The notes beneath the pieces are model-generated. The model saw only the letters and a list, made by a program, of their open reading frames with translations. It made no database searches and was not told the origin of the DNA. The position numbers and the translations under genes were made by a program. Positions 54,090 to 64,000 of a DNA stretch of 64,000 bases are shown here, piece by piece. The DNA comes from Ulota crispa (Eukaryota; Streptophyta; Bryopsida; Orthotrichales; Orthotrichaceae), in assembly GCA_963920765.1 (NCBI GenBank), contig OY987244.1:1738501-1802500 (forward strand), given 5' to 3'. Positions within the stretch are counted from its first letter, which is position 1. Each line of letters begins with the position of its first letter.

Positions 54090-54690
54090 TATTTTAATAA
54101 ATTTTATAAAGATTTTAAAAAGATTCTCAAAGATTCCAAAAAGGTTCTTGAAAATTCTTTGAGATTCTCAAAGATTTTTAAAATTTCCAAAAAGATTCTC
54201 AAAGCTTCTCAAAGCTTCCAGGAAGATTCCAAGAAGATTTTTACAGATTTTCAAAACTTCTCAAAAAATTCAAAATTCCTAGAACATTTCTAGAGATTTT
54301 CAAATATTCCAAACTATTCTCAAAGATTCTCAAGAATTCTCAAATATTCCTAAAAGATTTTCAAAGATTCCAAGAAGATTCTCAAAGATTCCAAGAAGAT
54401 TCTCAAAGATTCCAAGAAGATTTTCAAAGATTTCTGAAGATTTTCAAACATTCTCAAAGATTCCAAAAAAACTTGAAAAGATTTCCAAAGATTTCCAAAG
54501 ATTCTCAAAGATTCTCAAAGATTCCTAAAAGATTTTCATAGATTCCAAGAAGATTCTCAAAGATTCTAAAATATCAAGAAGATTTTGAAATATTCTTAAA
54601 AATCTTGAAAAGATTCTCAATGATTCTTAAAGATTCTTAAAGATTCACAAAAAATCCTCAAAAGATTCTCAAAAGATTCCAAAATTTCTG
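54090..54690 (+). repeat. short-period repeat of AGATTCYMAA units
   Basis: Dozens of 10-11-bp units such as AGATTCTCAA and AGATTCCAAGA, with local 20-21-bp higher-order copies near 54360-54430. It lies close to the right end of the nested CACTA, where such elements often have subterminal repeats. Confidence 0.8.
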
Positions 54691-55555
54691 TTGATTTAGA
54701 TAATGGTGTCCAAATCAACAAAATGTATTTATTTTTTTACAGAATTTTGTTAAATTAGTCAATTAGCGTAGGCAAGTGCCCAAATCAACAAGAAACTGTT
54801 GGTTTTTTGTTGTTTTGGACGGAGTTTTCTATTAGTGTCACCTGATCCCGAGGAGGTATGCATAGAAATGAGCCGCGACAAAGGATATGGGGGACGATCA
54901 AAGAGCAACAAAAAGTTGCACATGATAATGCATGGAAGTGCTAGTCAAGGGACTTCGACTCCAGAAGTGGCAGCGGCGCATGCACTTAATGAAAACTGTG
55001 ATCAAGAACCCGATGAAGTGACCAACCTCGCTCAGGTTCTTGGCAAATCGGATTGTCGATTGAGTTCCAGTATGGACAAGACTAGAATACCTGTATCCCC
55101 AAACTTGCAGTCACCAAGGTCTATACCAGTGGCAGGTATTGAAATTACAAGTCATTCGTTTGTATTGAATATGATGCAGCAAATGCGCGAGCAAATGACA
55201 ACAGTACAAGATCTCCAAAAACTTGTCTTCAGTGTCATGTAGACACGCCGAACTGAAGCTGCAAATGCGGCAGTTGTGACGGTGAAATCAAACATTGTAC
55301 GCGATGACAGAGCGTCAGAAGGTAATGGGAACAATTATTGAATTCATAGAAATATACAATGAACCTGCATTATAGGAATGCAGATGAAGATGTGAAGATC
55401 TTCATTTGTACATGTTCTGTCAGTACTAAAACTGGTCTCCATGGAACCCTAAACCTTGGCAAAACAAACACTATGGTGCATGGTGACTACGGCTATTATA
55501 AATACATGTAATGAATTAGTAATGTGTATGGCATTTTCTATTTTTTATGTAGAGA

Positions 55556-55653
55556 ATTTGAGATAGAGAATCTTCCAATCCCTGTTGGAGTATATGACGT
55601 TGTAAATGCTGTGCAGGTTAGGAAGTTCAAGAGGCAAAAGCTCCAGCCCATGG
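55556..55653 (+). pseudogene. penultimate exon of the second CACTA gene
   Basis: Acceptor TATGTAGAG and donor ATG|GTAAGA bound a frame reading FEIENLPIPVGVYDVVNAVQ and VRKFKRQKLQPM. It joins in phase to the exon ending at 55321 and to the one starting at 56039, which supports a genuine spliced gene. Confidence 0.5.
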
Positions 55654-56038
55654 TAAGAATTTACTGGTATGTTAGTACTTTGTGACATTGCTGATTCAGA
55701 TTTATCAATGACAAGTGGATGAGGCTGCAACTAACATATGCAAATCTATGAAGTAGTGAAAAGAATTGGATCAATTCATGGAAAATGTAGCACAATGTGA
55801 GAATTAAGAATACTTTTTTATCTGTTCTGCAATTGTGCCATGTACGTCAGTTCTCATTGATAATTCAAAGTATAAAATGTTTTAGGGTTTTTTTTGGAAA
55901 ATAGTTTGTACAGAATAATTACAAGCAATATTGTACAGTAATGTGGTGGAAAGTCCTTTTTAAATGTTTTTTGAAAATAATAGTACTACTATATACACTG
56001 TTATAAACGATCTAATATATTCAAAATGAAAATTGCAG

Positions 56039-56161
56039 GTGAAAGGAAAGGCATGCCAAAGAAAAGAGCAACGTATTCAAAGGGGGAGTTATGGCAGGAG
56101 TTTATATGTTGTATGTCAGTTAGCCAGAGATTTTTTGAATAGCAGAAGTAAGAGGCAGTAG
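56039..56161 (+). pseudogene. last exon of the second CACTA gene
   Basis: After acceptor AAATTGCAG the frame reads VKGKACQRKEQRIQRGSYGR, then SLYVVCQLARDFLNSRSKRQ and TAG. Basic C-terminus. It ends 756 bp from the right terminus of the 22-kb element, mirroring the tnp2 gene at the left. Confidence 0.5.
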
Positions 56162-56769
56162 CACAGATTGTATTAGTGTAGTATTTGTAGCTCAACTAAA
56201 GTGAGATTTATGTGTTTAGTGTCTTCTGATGTTGGAGCAGTTGGTTGCAAATACTAATGTATTTCTTCCATAATGATGTTATGAGATATCATCAACTTCA
56301 TTGGCAGTTGGGGACTCTACAACATATGTTTAATTGATGTGTAAGTCCAAATACTAATAACATAGTGCAATAACAGTAATTGGTAATTTAATATTAGGAT
56401 TGGGACCTATTCATTTACTAATATAGTGGGGCTACTATATATGAAGTTTATGTGAATTGGTGATTTTTGAATGTTTTGGTTATAATACATGTGGCATGAG
56501 GGAAGAACACGTGTCAGACTCTGAAATGTCGCATTACTATAGAGGAGTAGAAAATTATCCACTTTCGTTTTCTTGAAATGGCACTGTGACATCCAACAAA
56601 ACAAAGGAAAATTCCAGGAAGGGAGACGCATTGTTCTATTTCAGAAATAGCCTTTGTTAATAATAAACAACTACATGCTTACAGGAATTACTAAAGTGCC
56701 AAAGTCAAAGGAATAAGTGATATATAATTTTAGAGATTCAATAAGGCAGTTCTATTCATACGTTGATGT

Positions 56770-56915
56770 GGAGAGATGGACAAATTGACAAGAGAATGAT
56801 AGGAAAATGACTTAAGTTTGTCAAAAAAACAACCTCATGAGGGTCTCCTAAATGACAAGGAAGTTGACTAATTTCTGTCAGTATGTAGTCAAATAGGTTA
56901 GAATTCTTCTTCTAG
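56770..56915. repeat. right subterminal TGACAA cluster of the CACTA element
   Basis: TTGACAA, TTTGTCAA, ATGACAAGG, GTTGACTA and CTGTCA occur within 130 bp of the right terminus, matching the left cluster. Confidence 0.55.
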
Positions 56916-56917
56916 TG

Positions 56918-58152
56918 CTTTTCTATTTGCATTGTATATTTCCATGAAGGATTTGATATTTGTCTTGAAATTACTTGTGAAAGCATAATGCATTCATATC
57001 CTAACCCCTAAAACTTGAATTGTCAAATTACGTAACAATTTAAAATTTTCAATTATTAAGAAAATAGCCTAAGAAAAAAAAACTACTTAGCCCTTATAAG
57101 TAATTAAAGAGTGCCCTAAAAATGGCCATTTGACCCAATTATATAATTGTAGAGGCCCTTTTATTTGGCCCAAGGAACTAAATAGCCTCTTATAAATTAC
57201 CCCCTCGCTACACGTGAGGTACCCAACATACAAAGAGTGATCCACCCAAGGAAATTGTTTCAACATTGTTATTAACATCATACCTGTGTTGAATGAAATT
57301 GTTCTACATGTAAAGCTAATAAAAAGATGTTTGAGTTCTTGTTTGCACTTGATTGTATATTGATAAACATCTTTATTCCAAGTATTTCAAAGTTCTAAAC
57401 TACAAGCTTATCAATTAGAAGACACAATTTTTTGTTTGCACCACTAACAATGACCTAATACAGTTCTGTAAAACAATATGAATTTAAATGACTCCAAGAT
57501 GTCTTCAAACACACTATTTGAGTGCAATAAAGTGGACATACCATATTACAAAAGATTCACGTGTCAACTCAAAATCATCTAATTCAACTCCCTACATATA
57601 TTGCTTCAAGGTCTTTGTGGTATAAATATGAAGTGCTTGATGTGATGGTTAGTGGGCATCCAAAGTGGATCTATGTTGGCTTGCATCTAGCTTTGTTTTT
57701 CAAGGGCATTAGATGGGGAAGCTAATTCTTCAACTCTAGTTGTCAAGGAGGCTTGCAATTCATGTAGCATTCTATGTTGTCTTTAGATGTTAACATAAAC
57801 TTACAAAACATGAATCAAGCCAATGTATTGACAAAAAACACCATATTATTGCCAAAAGATATACACTCACAAGTGAGTCTATTCAACCAAGGACTTTAGT
57901 TGGTTGATTTAAACAATTGTTACATGAATTTCTATCCAAACTCAAAGATTCTAACTATATGCATTGAATGATTACTTGAGACAGATCAAATGTATGATAA
58001 ATTAGCATTAGAGAAGGAATCCCATGTTTGTAGCATCTTCTATATGAAGTTGTTTAAAGGTGCAAGACATGGCAAGTAATTGCTAGCAACTAGCTCAAGT
58101 AACTATCTAGTATATAGTAACTAGTGAGTTGAGAAAAATGGTCTTTTAGGTT
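56918..58152. other. AT-rich flank right of the CACTA element, no gene seen
   Basis: No recognisable frame, RNA or repeat. Confidence 0.45.
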
Positions 58153-58325
58153 CATTAGAAGAAACTTGTGTTTTTTATAACGGACTTTTTTGGACATCCA
58201 CTTGAATTATATTACAATTGACGTTAAAACTAATATCGTGATGTCATGTTTGATGTCCTTGTTAACACTAAAACAAGTAGATATCCAAAAAAATACGTTA
58301 TAAAAAACATTGGTTTCTTCTAGTG
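58153..58325. mobile_element. 173-bp CACTA-type MITE with 3-bp duplication
   Basis: The left CATTAGAAGAAAC and right GTTTCTTCTAGTG are inverse, and the pairing continues through TTTTTTATAACG and TTTTTTGGACATCCACTTG-like arms. It is flanked by an exact GTT on both sides (58150-58152, 58326-58328). Its CACTAGAAGAA end resembles the right end of the 22-kb element. Confidence 0.82.
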
Positions 58326-59213
58326 GTTGTAAGCTTACCATGTAAGGTGTACACATTACTAGTTAATAAAGATACATAAGGCTTGTTTTGCAGGTCAAAG
58401 AACTTGCATAATATAATGTATGATTGATATTTTTTTGTCTTGCATCATAGTTTTGTAATTCTTATGCAATCCCAATTTAACATAACAAATTTAAGTTTAG
58501 AATACTCAAATCCCATTTTTGATGAATTGTTTTGTAATAAATTCATGATAATTGATTGAAAAATATAGTTGATGCATTTTTGAGATTTGATTGCATGGGT
58601 ATATAGGAAACATTATTAGGCACATCTTCCACTCTAAAACAAATTGCCTTAAACAACAAAAAAATGATCTACAAAGAATTCAATGTGACCTATGATTTGC
58701 TCAATTTTTGTAAAATAGATATTTTTATTTTTTAACTAGCTTTTCACCATGTAAACATAACATCATTCTGAAAGACACAAAGTTATTCATACTATATGAG
58801 TCAAACAGCAAAATTGGATAAAAGAAATTTTTATTTTACAAAATTTGGGCAAACCTTAAGTCGCAATGAATTCCTTATAAACCATTTTTTTTGTTACTTA
58901 AGGCAGTTTTTTTAGAGTGAGATGTGCATGATGATGATTCTTACAAGCCCTTACAACCAAATCTCAAAATTTCATTTCCAATAATTTTCAATCAATTTTC
59001 ATGAATTTAATTCAAAAAAATACATCAAAAATGGGATTTAGATTTTCTAGGACTAAACTTGGCATACTTGATTGGAATTGCATATAAGAATCATAAAATT
59101 GTGATGCAAGATGAAAAAAACACCAACTATACTTTATAGTATGTAAAGTATGGTACTGTACATGTATTCCTTGCAAAACCTAGATTTTACTTCTTCATTA
59201 TCTAAGGACGTTC
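58326..59213. other. AT-rich DNA, no gene seen
   Basis: Two patches (58430-58720 and 58840-59110) are partly inverse of each other, for example around AAATCCCATTTTTGATG and CATCAAAAATGGGATTT, so a further foldback element of about 680 bp is likely. No coding content. Confidence 0.4.
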
Positions 59214-59595
59214 TAAGGTAGGAGGCTCATAAATGGAGCATTTAAGAGCTGAAACTAAATTTTGGGTAGGTGAAACTCCTTGAAATGATTTTCAATAAAC
59301 TTTACTTGAAAGACAAGAAGAATCGGCATCTAATACAAGTTGTTTCATGTTTTTTGGAATTTTGTGGAATTAGTTATGAATATTTGAAGTGGAAAGGCCA
59401 TAGGGCTCTATAATGGAGCACCTCCTCAAATGTACATGAGCTATACATTGTTGAAGGGCTATGAAAAACAAGATGTACAAAAAGAGTACATTTGAGGAGG
59501 TGCTCTCAATTTGAGCTTGCTTTGAATTTGAGCTTGCTCCAAATTTGAGCTTGCTTCGAATTTGAGCTTGCTCTGAATTTGAGCCTCCTACCTTA
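59214..59595. mobile_element. MITE copy C (AAGGTAGG ends), 382 bp
   Basis: TAAGGTAGGAGGCTC and GAGCCTCCTACCTTA ends. The body aligns with the inverse of copy A (3696-4015) throughout, including the inner GCACCTCCTCAAATGTAC palindrome. Next to its right end a TTTGAGCTTGCTC motif is repeated about five times (59505-59584), which copy A lacks. Confidence 0.82.
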
Positions 59596-59734
59596 CGTAA
59601 TCCAAGTTTGTCTATCTTTGTGCTACCCACATTGTTGGACTCACTGTATTGCACATATATCAATGTGGAGCCAAGGTTGAAAAGCTCAGGTTTTTCTCCA
59701 AACAAGGGTAATAATAATAATTTGTCCCCTATTT

Positions 59735-59850
59735 TTTTTGTTCAAATCCTACTTCAGGGTTTCAAAGTTAAACAAGGTCTTTGAATCCAAATATGAATTC
59801 AAAATTCCCAAGTTTAGTCATCGAATGGTAAGGTAGACACACCCATTCCC
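59735..59850. mobile_element. half of a foldback MITE, GGGATTGATATG family
   Basis: AACAAGGTCTTTGAATCC, then ATGAATTCAAAATTCCCAAG and GTAGACACACCCATTCCC, match the right arm of copies 1-4. The left arm is absent. Confidence 0.55.
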
Positions 59851-60585
59851 AATCCCTCTCCAATCCTGCACTCTAGATTTGAGGCTTTCACCACACACTA
59901 TTGAACCCATAGTGGAGCAGTGAATGCCACTTGCACAAGCAAATTTTGCCACGTGTCAATTGCTAAGGTACTTTGGGATGGTTGGGATTGGGACCATTGA
60001 GTGCCACTATGGAAACACATCCAAGCATTTTCAAGGTAAGTCTAGAGTCGCTAATAGGAACCCTATGAATTGCAACTTTGCCCTTAATATAAAATGTTCT
60101 ACAATATTGTTTTCCACAAGAGTTACATTCCATGATAGCTTGTTGAAATACTAACCCTACAAAAGAAATCTGAATTTCCAAGACCTTGAGGTACACCAAA
60201 CCCTTAAACAATTGGGTACGGGTATATCTACCTTGATATCTAAACTCCCACATTTCTTGATGGGTTTTAATAGAGCTTTTCCACCCTCGCCCCACAGCGA
60301 CGTATGTGCAGTAAACTGAAGGGGCGTTTACACAAGTGTATGCAGAAGCAGCCTTTTGGGGGCTACACACGCATGCACACCCATGCATACGCATTTGTGT
60401 TTCCACTTGTTGCACACACATGGGAAAGTAGAAGGTAATTCCATTTTGTAAATTCATTGGATGCATGTTAAGAGTTGCTTCCACTTTGAATGCCTATAAT
60501 TTCTGAAAATAAAAACTCTTAATTCACAATGTGTTCCAATTAACTTTTAAGTGAATTAAATGAAATTTCAACTATGATTGTTTTT
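59851..60585. other. no confident gene
   Basis: A 173-codon minus frame (59963-60484) is open but has no recognisable domain and passes through a CACACGCATGCAC-like simple-sequence patch (60360-60415). Confidence 0.4.
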
Positions 60586-61990
60586 GGGAATTGATATGTG
60601 CACATCCGGGATTTGATACATGCACACCTAGGATTTGATATATGTACACCCCGGGGTTTGATAATATGCACACTTGTGATTGATAATATGCACACCTGTG
60701 ATTTGATAATATGCACACCCATGATTTGATAATATGCACACCCATGATTTGATAATATGCGCACCCATGATTTGAAAATATACACACTCGTGATTTGAAA
60801 ATATGCACATCCGTGGTTTGATATATGCACACCCGGGGTTTGATATATGCACACCCAAGGTTTGATGTATGCACACCGATGAGTTTGATATATGTACTCA
60901 AAAGGGTTTGATATATGCACACGAAGGGGTTTGATGTATGCACACCCGGGGTTTGATGTATGCACACCCGGGATTCGATGTATGCACACCCGGGGCTTGA
61001 TGTATGCACACCCGGGGTTTGATAATATGCACACTTGTGATTTGATAATATGCATACGAAGGGGTTTGATATATGCACACAAAGGGGTTTGATATATGCA
61101 CACAAAGGGGTTTGATATATGCACACAAAGGGGTTTGATGTATGCACACCCGGGGTTTGATATATGCACATCCGAGGTTTAATATATGTACAACCGGGGT
61201 TTGATATATGCACACCCGAGATTTGATAATATGCACACCGATGAGTTTGATTTATGTACACAAAAGGATTTGATTCACGCCCACGAAGGGGTTTGATATA
61301 TACACACCCGGGATTTGATGTATGCACACCCGTGATTTGATAGTATGCACACTTGTGATTTGATAATATGCACACCCGTGATTTGATAATATGCACACCT
61401 GTGATTCATAAAATGCACACTTGTGATTTGATAATATGCACACCCATAATTTGATAATATACACACTTGTAATTTGACAATATGCACACAAAGAGGTTTG
61501 ATATATGCACACCCAGGATTCGATGTATGCACACCCGGGGTTTGATGTGTGCACACCCAAGGTTTGATATATGCACACTCGGGGTTTGATATATGCACAC
61601 CCGGGATTTGATATATGCACACCAGGGAGGGGTAAATCTTAGATATTTATCATCAACAAGCTAATTTGGAAAATTTGAAATCAGATTTGGATTTGGAAAC
61701 CTTAGTTTGGTTTAGAACCACAAGAAAGGATACATTTGAACAACACCCATTGGAAAAATTTAGCTAGGGGCCAAATTATTACTTTTATCTTTATTTGTAA
61801 AAAGAAGTAAGCTTTTCCACCGGGTGTTGTTCAATTGTATCTTTCTTTGTGGTTCTAGACTAATTCAAGGTCTCTAGAACCAAATGTGAATTCAAATTTT
61901 CCAAATTTAGCTTGTTGATGGTGAATATTTAAGATTTACCACCTCCTCCATTGAGAGTATATCAAACCCCAAGGCACATATCAATTCCCT
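60586..61990. mobile_element. foldback MITE, copy 5, with a hugely expanded left end
   Basis: Starts GGGAATTGATATGTGCACA and ends GGCACATATCAATTCCC, flanked by TTGTTTTT at both sides (60578-60585, 61991-61998). From 61625 rightwards it is a normal family member (GGTAAATCTTAGATATTTATC, a GGGTGTTGTTCAATT core and the inverse arm). To the left, in place of two terminal motif copies, there is about 1 kb of them. Confidence 0.85.
60596..61622 (+). repeat. TTGATATATGCACACCCGGG minisatellite, several dozen copies
   Basis: The units are 21-23 bp, mainly TTTGATATATGCACACCCGG, TTTGATGTATGCACACCC and TTTGATAATATGCACACC, with GTGATT or GGGGTT joints. Variants are grouped in local runs, which suggests repeated local duplication. 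By spacing there are roughly 45-50 copies. Open frames through it merely follow the repeat. Confidence 0.92.
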
Positions 61991-62076
61991 TTGTTTTTTT
62001 GTGCAATTCATATTGGATGTTCCATATTTGGTATGCATTGTAATATAGAGTATACTATAATCCGGCAAACTAAATA

Positions 62077-62103
62077 AACAAATAAATAAATAAATAAATA
62101 AAA
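62077..62103 (+). repeat. (AAAT)n microsatellite
   Basis: About six AAAT units. 62190-62300 is also rich in ACATAAATATATA-like repeats. Confidence 0.75.
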
Positions 62104-62523
62104 ACTAAAATTTTAGAGATCCCTTTTAGTGGAATTTTGTTTTGTTTTTTCGCAAACTTGTGCAACCTACACAAGGGTGAGGACTTAAAGAGTTAATACA
62201 TATAATAACATGAATATATATAAACATAAATATATACATGTGAATACAAATATTAATAAAAACATGAATATAAACGTAAATGCAATGATATGTATAAAGA
62301 TAAAATTAAAGATAATCATGAATACAACATATTTTTGTGTTTTTGTTTTTGTTAAATGGTAAATTAACTAAAGTAACAAAGTAAGCATTCAATATTAGTT
62401 ATGGTTATCAATACTTTTTGTCAAAAATAACACAATTTATACTCCTTTACCTTGTATATTTGTTTTTCAATTTACTATAAAAAAACCCCCACATTGTCAA
62501 GATCACAAGTCATTATAATTAAA

Positions 62524-63187
62524 TTAACCTCTAAATGTGCAAGGCTTTTTGAGCTTCTTGAAATCCCATGAAAATGAACACTCAACCAACTTTTTTGTAA
62601 ATTTCATCAAGTTTCTTTTAAATGTAACCGTACACATTTAAACTAAACATATTAGCAATTGCATAAAAAAGTAAAACAAAATATTATCACTTATAGTTTG
62701 AAAAATTATAATGGTCAAATAAGAGGGTGTTAAAATTGCAAAAGTGACTATAAGCCTTCCAATCCTCATTTCACATGTCAAATCTAAGAAATTGGTCACC
62801 AAAAAAGTATGAGGTTTAAACCTTTAAGGTCGTTACATGTCTAACTTTAATTAATGTACGGCTTTCAAAATCTACTCCTATTTTTTTAGATTAACTTCTA
62901 ATGTAGAACTTGTCTCCAAGCTTTATTGTATTTGAGGCTCATTTTGAAGATTTTCTAACACTAAAAACCCCAAGATTGCAATGCACAATGCACACCCTTG
63001 TACAAAAATTTGAGTATAAAAATTCCACATTCATTTTCAAAATCAGATTTTTATTGTTGAAAATATACTTCAAAACAAACTTGTACTGAAAAAAAAACTA
63101 CTAAAAAATAATGATTCAATAAGGTTTTATTCAATTTCAAAGTTTTGTAAACACCCAAATTGGGGGCTTTGGGCATTCAAGGGTTAA
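62524..63187. mobile_element. TIR element, TTAACCTCTAA ends, about 660 bp
   Basis: TTAACCTCTAAATGTGCAAG at the left pairs with TTTGGGCATTCAAGGGTTAA at the right. Same family style as 21203-21749. No coding content. Confidence 0.5.
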
Positions 63188-63374
63188 GTAGAAACATGTA
63201 AGGGTGAATTGGGAGGTGGAGCCGCTTCAAAAAGTTACCCAAGGACATGTAGCGCTTCAAGATCCTCCCCTAAAATTATGTTGCACATCCTTCGTGCTAC
63301 CGCATACACATAAAAGTGGTAGCAAGATTGCACACCCATTGCCTCACTCCAAAGTTATAGGATGCCCAGTTTAG

Positions 63375-63729
63375 TGCTCCCTCAGTCCCAAAATGATCTT
63401 CTTGTTGCCCTTTATTTAGTGTCCCAAAGTGATCTTCTTGTTGGAGGAGGAAGGGAGCTAGTGACACTTGCACATAATCCAAAAGCATGAGCATGCTAAC
63501 CAATCCCATGCCATGAAGCGAGTGGCCACCGGTGCTCTTCAAAAATGCCTCAAAAATTCAATTTTCAAGCACTTTGAAACCACACTTTGAAAACTAATTT
63601 GAAACTCAAAATTTCAGAACAGTAGGAGGACATCAAACTCTATTCATAAGTCAATGAAAAATGGTTCTTTTTGAGCTTAATCTATAACATTTTGTGTAAC
63701 AAGAAGATCATTTTTGGACGGAAGGAGTA
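63375..63729. mobile_element. Stowaway-like MITE, about 350 bp
   Basis: CTCCCTCAGTCCCAAAATGA with TCTTCTTGTT at the left pairs with AACAAGAAGATCATTTTTGG with ACGGAAGGAG and TA at the right. A second copy of the left-end motif (GTCCCAAAGTGATCTTCTTG) follows at about 63420. Confidence 0.82.
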
Positions 63730-64000
63730 TTGTTTTTCAGTGCACACGCGTACGCACACTGTCGTGTAAACGTCCATGAGCCACAGTGTTGTCAGCCTCG
63801 CTTGGAAATGCTCCAATGCGTCCAAGTGGCGCCATATCAGCCGTCTCTCGGGGCTGCTACAGGTCCTCAAATGTGGGGCCTAGAAGCTTGTCGGCCGAAG
63901 CATGGACGAAAGAAGTAGTTGCTAGCAAGCAATTCGCGCGCAGTCTTCGCTTGTTCTCTTCGCCATCGCCACAAGTTCACTACGGCAGTGCCATGAATTC
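63730..64000. other. GC-richer end of window, possible promoter or 5' region
   Basis: Composition shifts to about 50% GC with sequence resembling a host gene's 5' region. An ATG occurs near 63992, too close to the edge to judge. No frame is recognisable within the window. Confidence 0.3.

Larger units (their letters stand above)
51844..54837. mobile_element. nested CACTA-like element, 2994 bp, no transposase
   Basis: The left end CACTAGTAGAAAATTC and the right end (inverse) CACTAATAGAAAACTC match at 14 of 16 bases. Flanks are TTA and TCA, a 3-bp duplication with one change. Subterminal CAACAAAA/TTTTGTTG motifs occur near both ends, and a 100-bp right-end segment is repeated internally near 53655-53765. 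It contains a SINE, a foldback MITE, another MITE and a short-repeat tract but no transposase, so it would depend on an autonomous partner. Confidence 0.8.
51058..55321 (+). pseudogene. main exon of the second CACTA gene, split by a nested transposon
   Basis: The left part (51058-51843) reads WDFFDKKGSRGEEVYEQSL, LRDFQEDVDNYVDGVMQ, WRREVMLLSKKLDPVIGHIK and NCNKANASHHNFGQTSPAGK, then REKFGRL. The right part (54841-55321) begins PDPEEVCIEMSRDKGYGGRS and ends in a Met/Gln-rich segment. The KANxS...TSP...V...R...PDPEEVxIE pattern resembles the Transposase_24/TNP1 motif of plant En/Spm elements. Taking out the nested element with one 3-bp duplication joins the two parts in frame. Stops near 51310, 51664, 51729 and 55240 break it. 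It ends at donor GAAG|GTAATG. Confidence 0.55.
34732..56917. mobile_element. 22.2-kb CACTA (En/Spm) transposon with matching ends
   Basis: The left end TACTACAAGAAAA and the right end (inverse) CACTAGAAGAAGA match at 10 of 13 bases. Both are flanked by CTT (34729-34731 and 56918-56920), the 3-bp target duplication expected of CACTA elements. Both ends carry subterminal clusters of TGACAA/TTGTCA. Inside lie a broken tnp2 gene on the minus strand and a second multi-exon gene on the plus strand. The genes are divergent, each with its 3' end 0.5-0.8 kb from a terminus. The first base of the left end is T where C is usual. It holds several nested elements. Ends and duplication are seen directly; unity of the whole interval is inferred. 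Confidence 0.7.

Noticed and set aside
59963-60484. 173-codon minus frame
   Set aside because: No recognisable domain, and it passes through a CACACGCATGCAC simple-sequence patch. Composition is not convincing.
60540-61622. Long overlapping minus-strand frames (up to 274 codons) of HISNPGCAY-like repeats
   Set aside because: They exist in all three frames because the 21-23-bp repeat lacks stops. They are by-products of the minisatellite, not a protein.
60596-61622. CRISPR-like regular repeat
   Set aside because: Units are contiguous with no unique spacers, no cas genes are present, and the DNA is plant nuclear.

Overview
This is nuclear DNA from a land plant. The evidence is a plastid-targeted ClpP4 protease subunit with a transit peptide, a cytosolic phosphoglucomutase of plant type cut by many short GT-AG introns, AT-rich intergenic DNA, plant tRNA-derived SINEs and En/Spm (CACTA) transposons with the plant-type tnp2/DUF4218/DUF4216 gene. 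The simple three-exon ClpP4 gene would suit a non-seed plant such as a bryophyte, but that is a guess.

The first half (1-31 kb) holds three host genes, all on the minus strand. They are a COQ10/START-like (SRPBCC) lipid-binding protein (1193-3645, 3 exons, 291 aa), cytosolic phosphoglucomutase (7672-14677, 18 coding exons, 582 aa, plus a probable 5'-UTR intron) and CLPP4 (28786-30708, 3 exons, 298 aa). All three read open across every junction I checked by hand. They work in different compartments and do not form a pathway. Between and inside them lie many small inverted-repeat (MITE-like) elements, a decayed hAT-like transposase (17.5-18.25 kb), a G-rich 23-bp minisatellite in the PGM promoter, and a few coding-like fragments without identified parents (4.4-4.65, 19.4 and 23.2 kb).

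The second half is mostly one transposon. Positions 34732 and 56917 carry matching CACTA-type ends flanked by the same 3-bp CTT, and both ends have clusters of TGACAA motifs. The 22.2-kb interval holds a broken tnp2 transposase gene on the minus strand (41.7-35.2 kb) and a second, multi-exon gene on the plus strand (about 49.0-56.2 kb). The two are divergent and each ends close to one terminus. The second gene is itself split by a 2994-bp nested CACTA-like element (51844-54837) that carries a SINE, a foldback MITE and another MITE.

The most unusual theme is a family of nearly fully self-complementary foldback elements, about 410 bp long, whose ends carry tandem copies of a motif like TTGATATATGCACACCC. 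Five copies and fragments occur here. In the copy at 60586-61990 the terminal motif has expanded from two copies to several dozen, making a 1-kb minisatellite out of a transposon end. Another copy sits in CLPP4 intron 1, inside one arm of an 88-bp tandem duplication whose other arm preserves the unoccupied site. Coordinates of exons and ends were read by eye and may be off by one or two bases.
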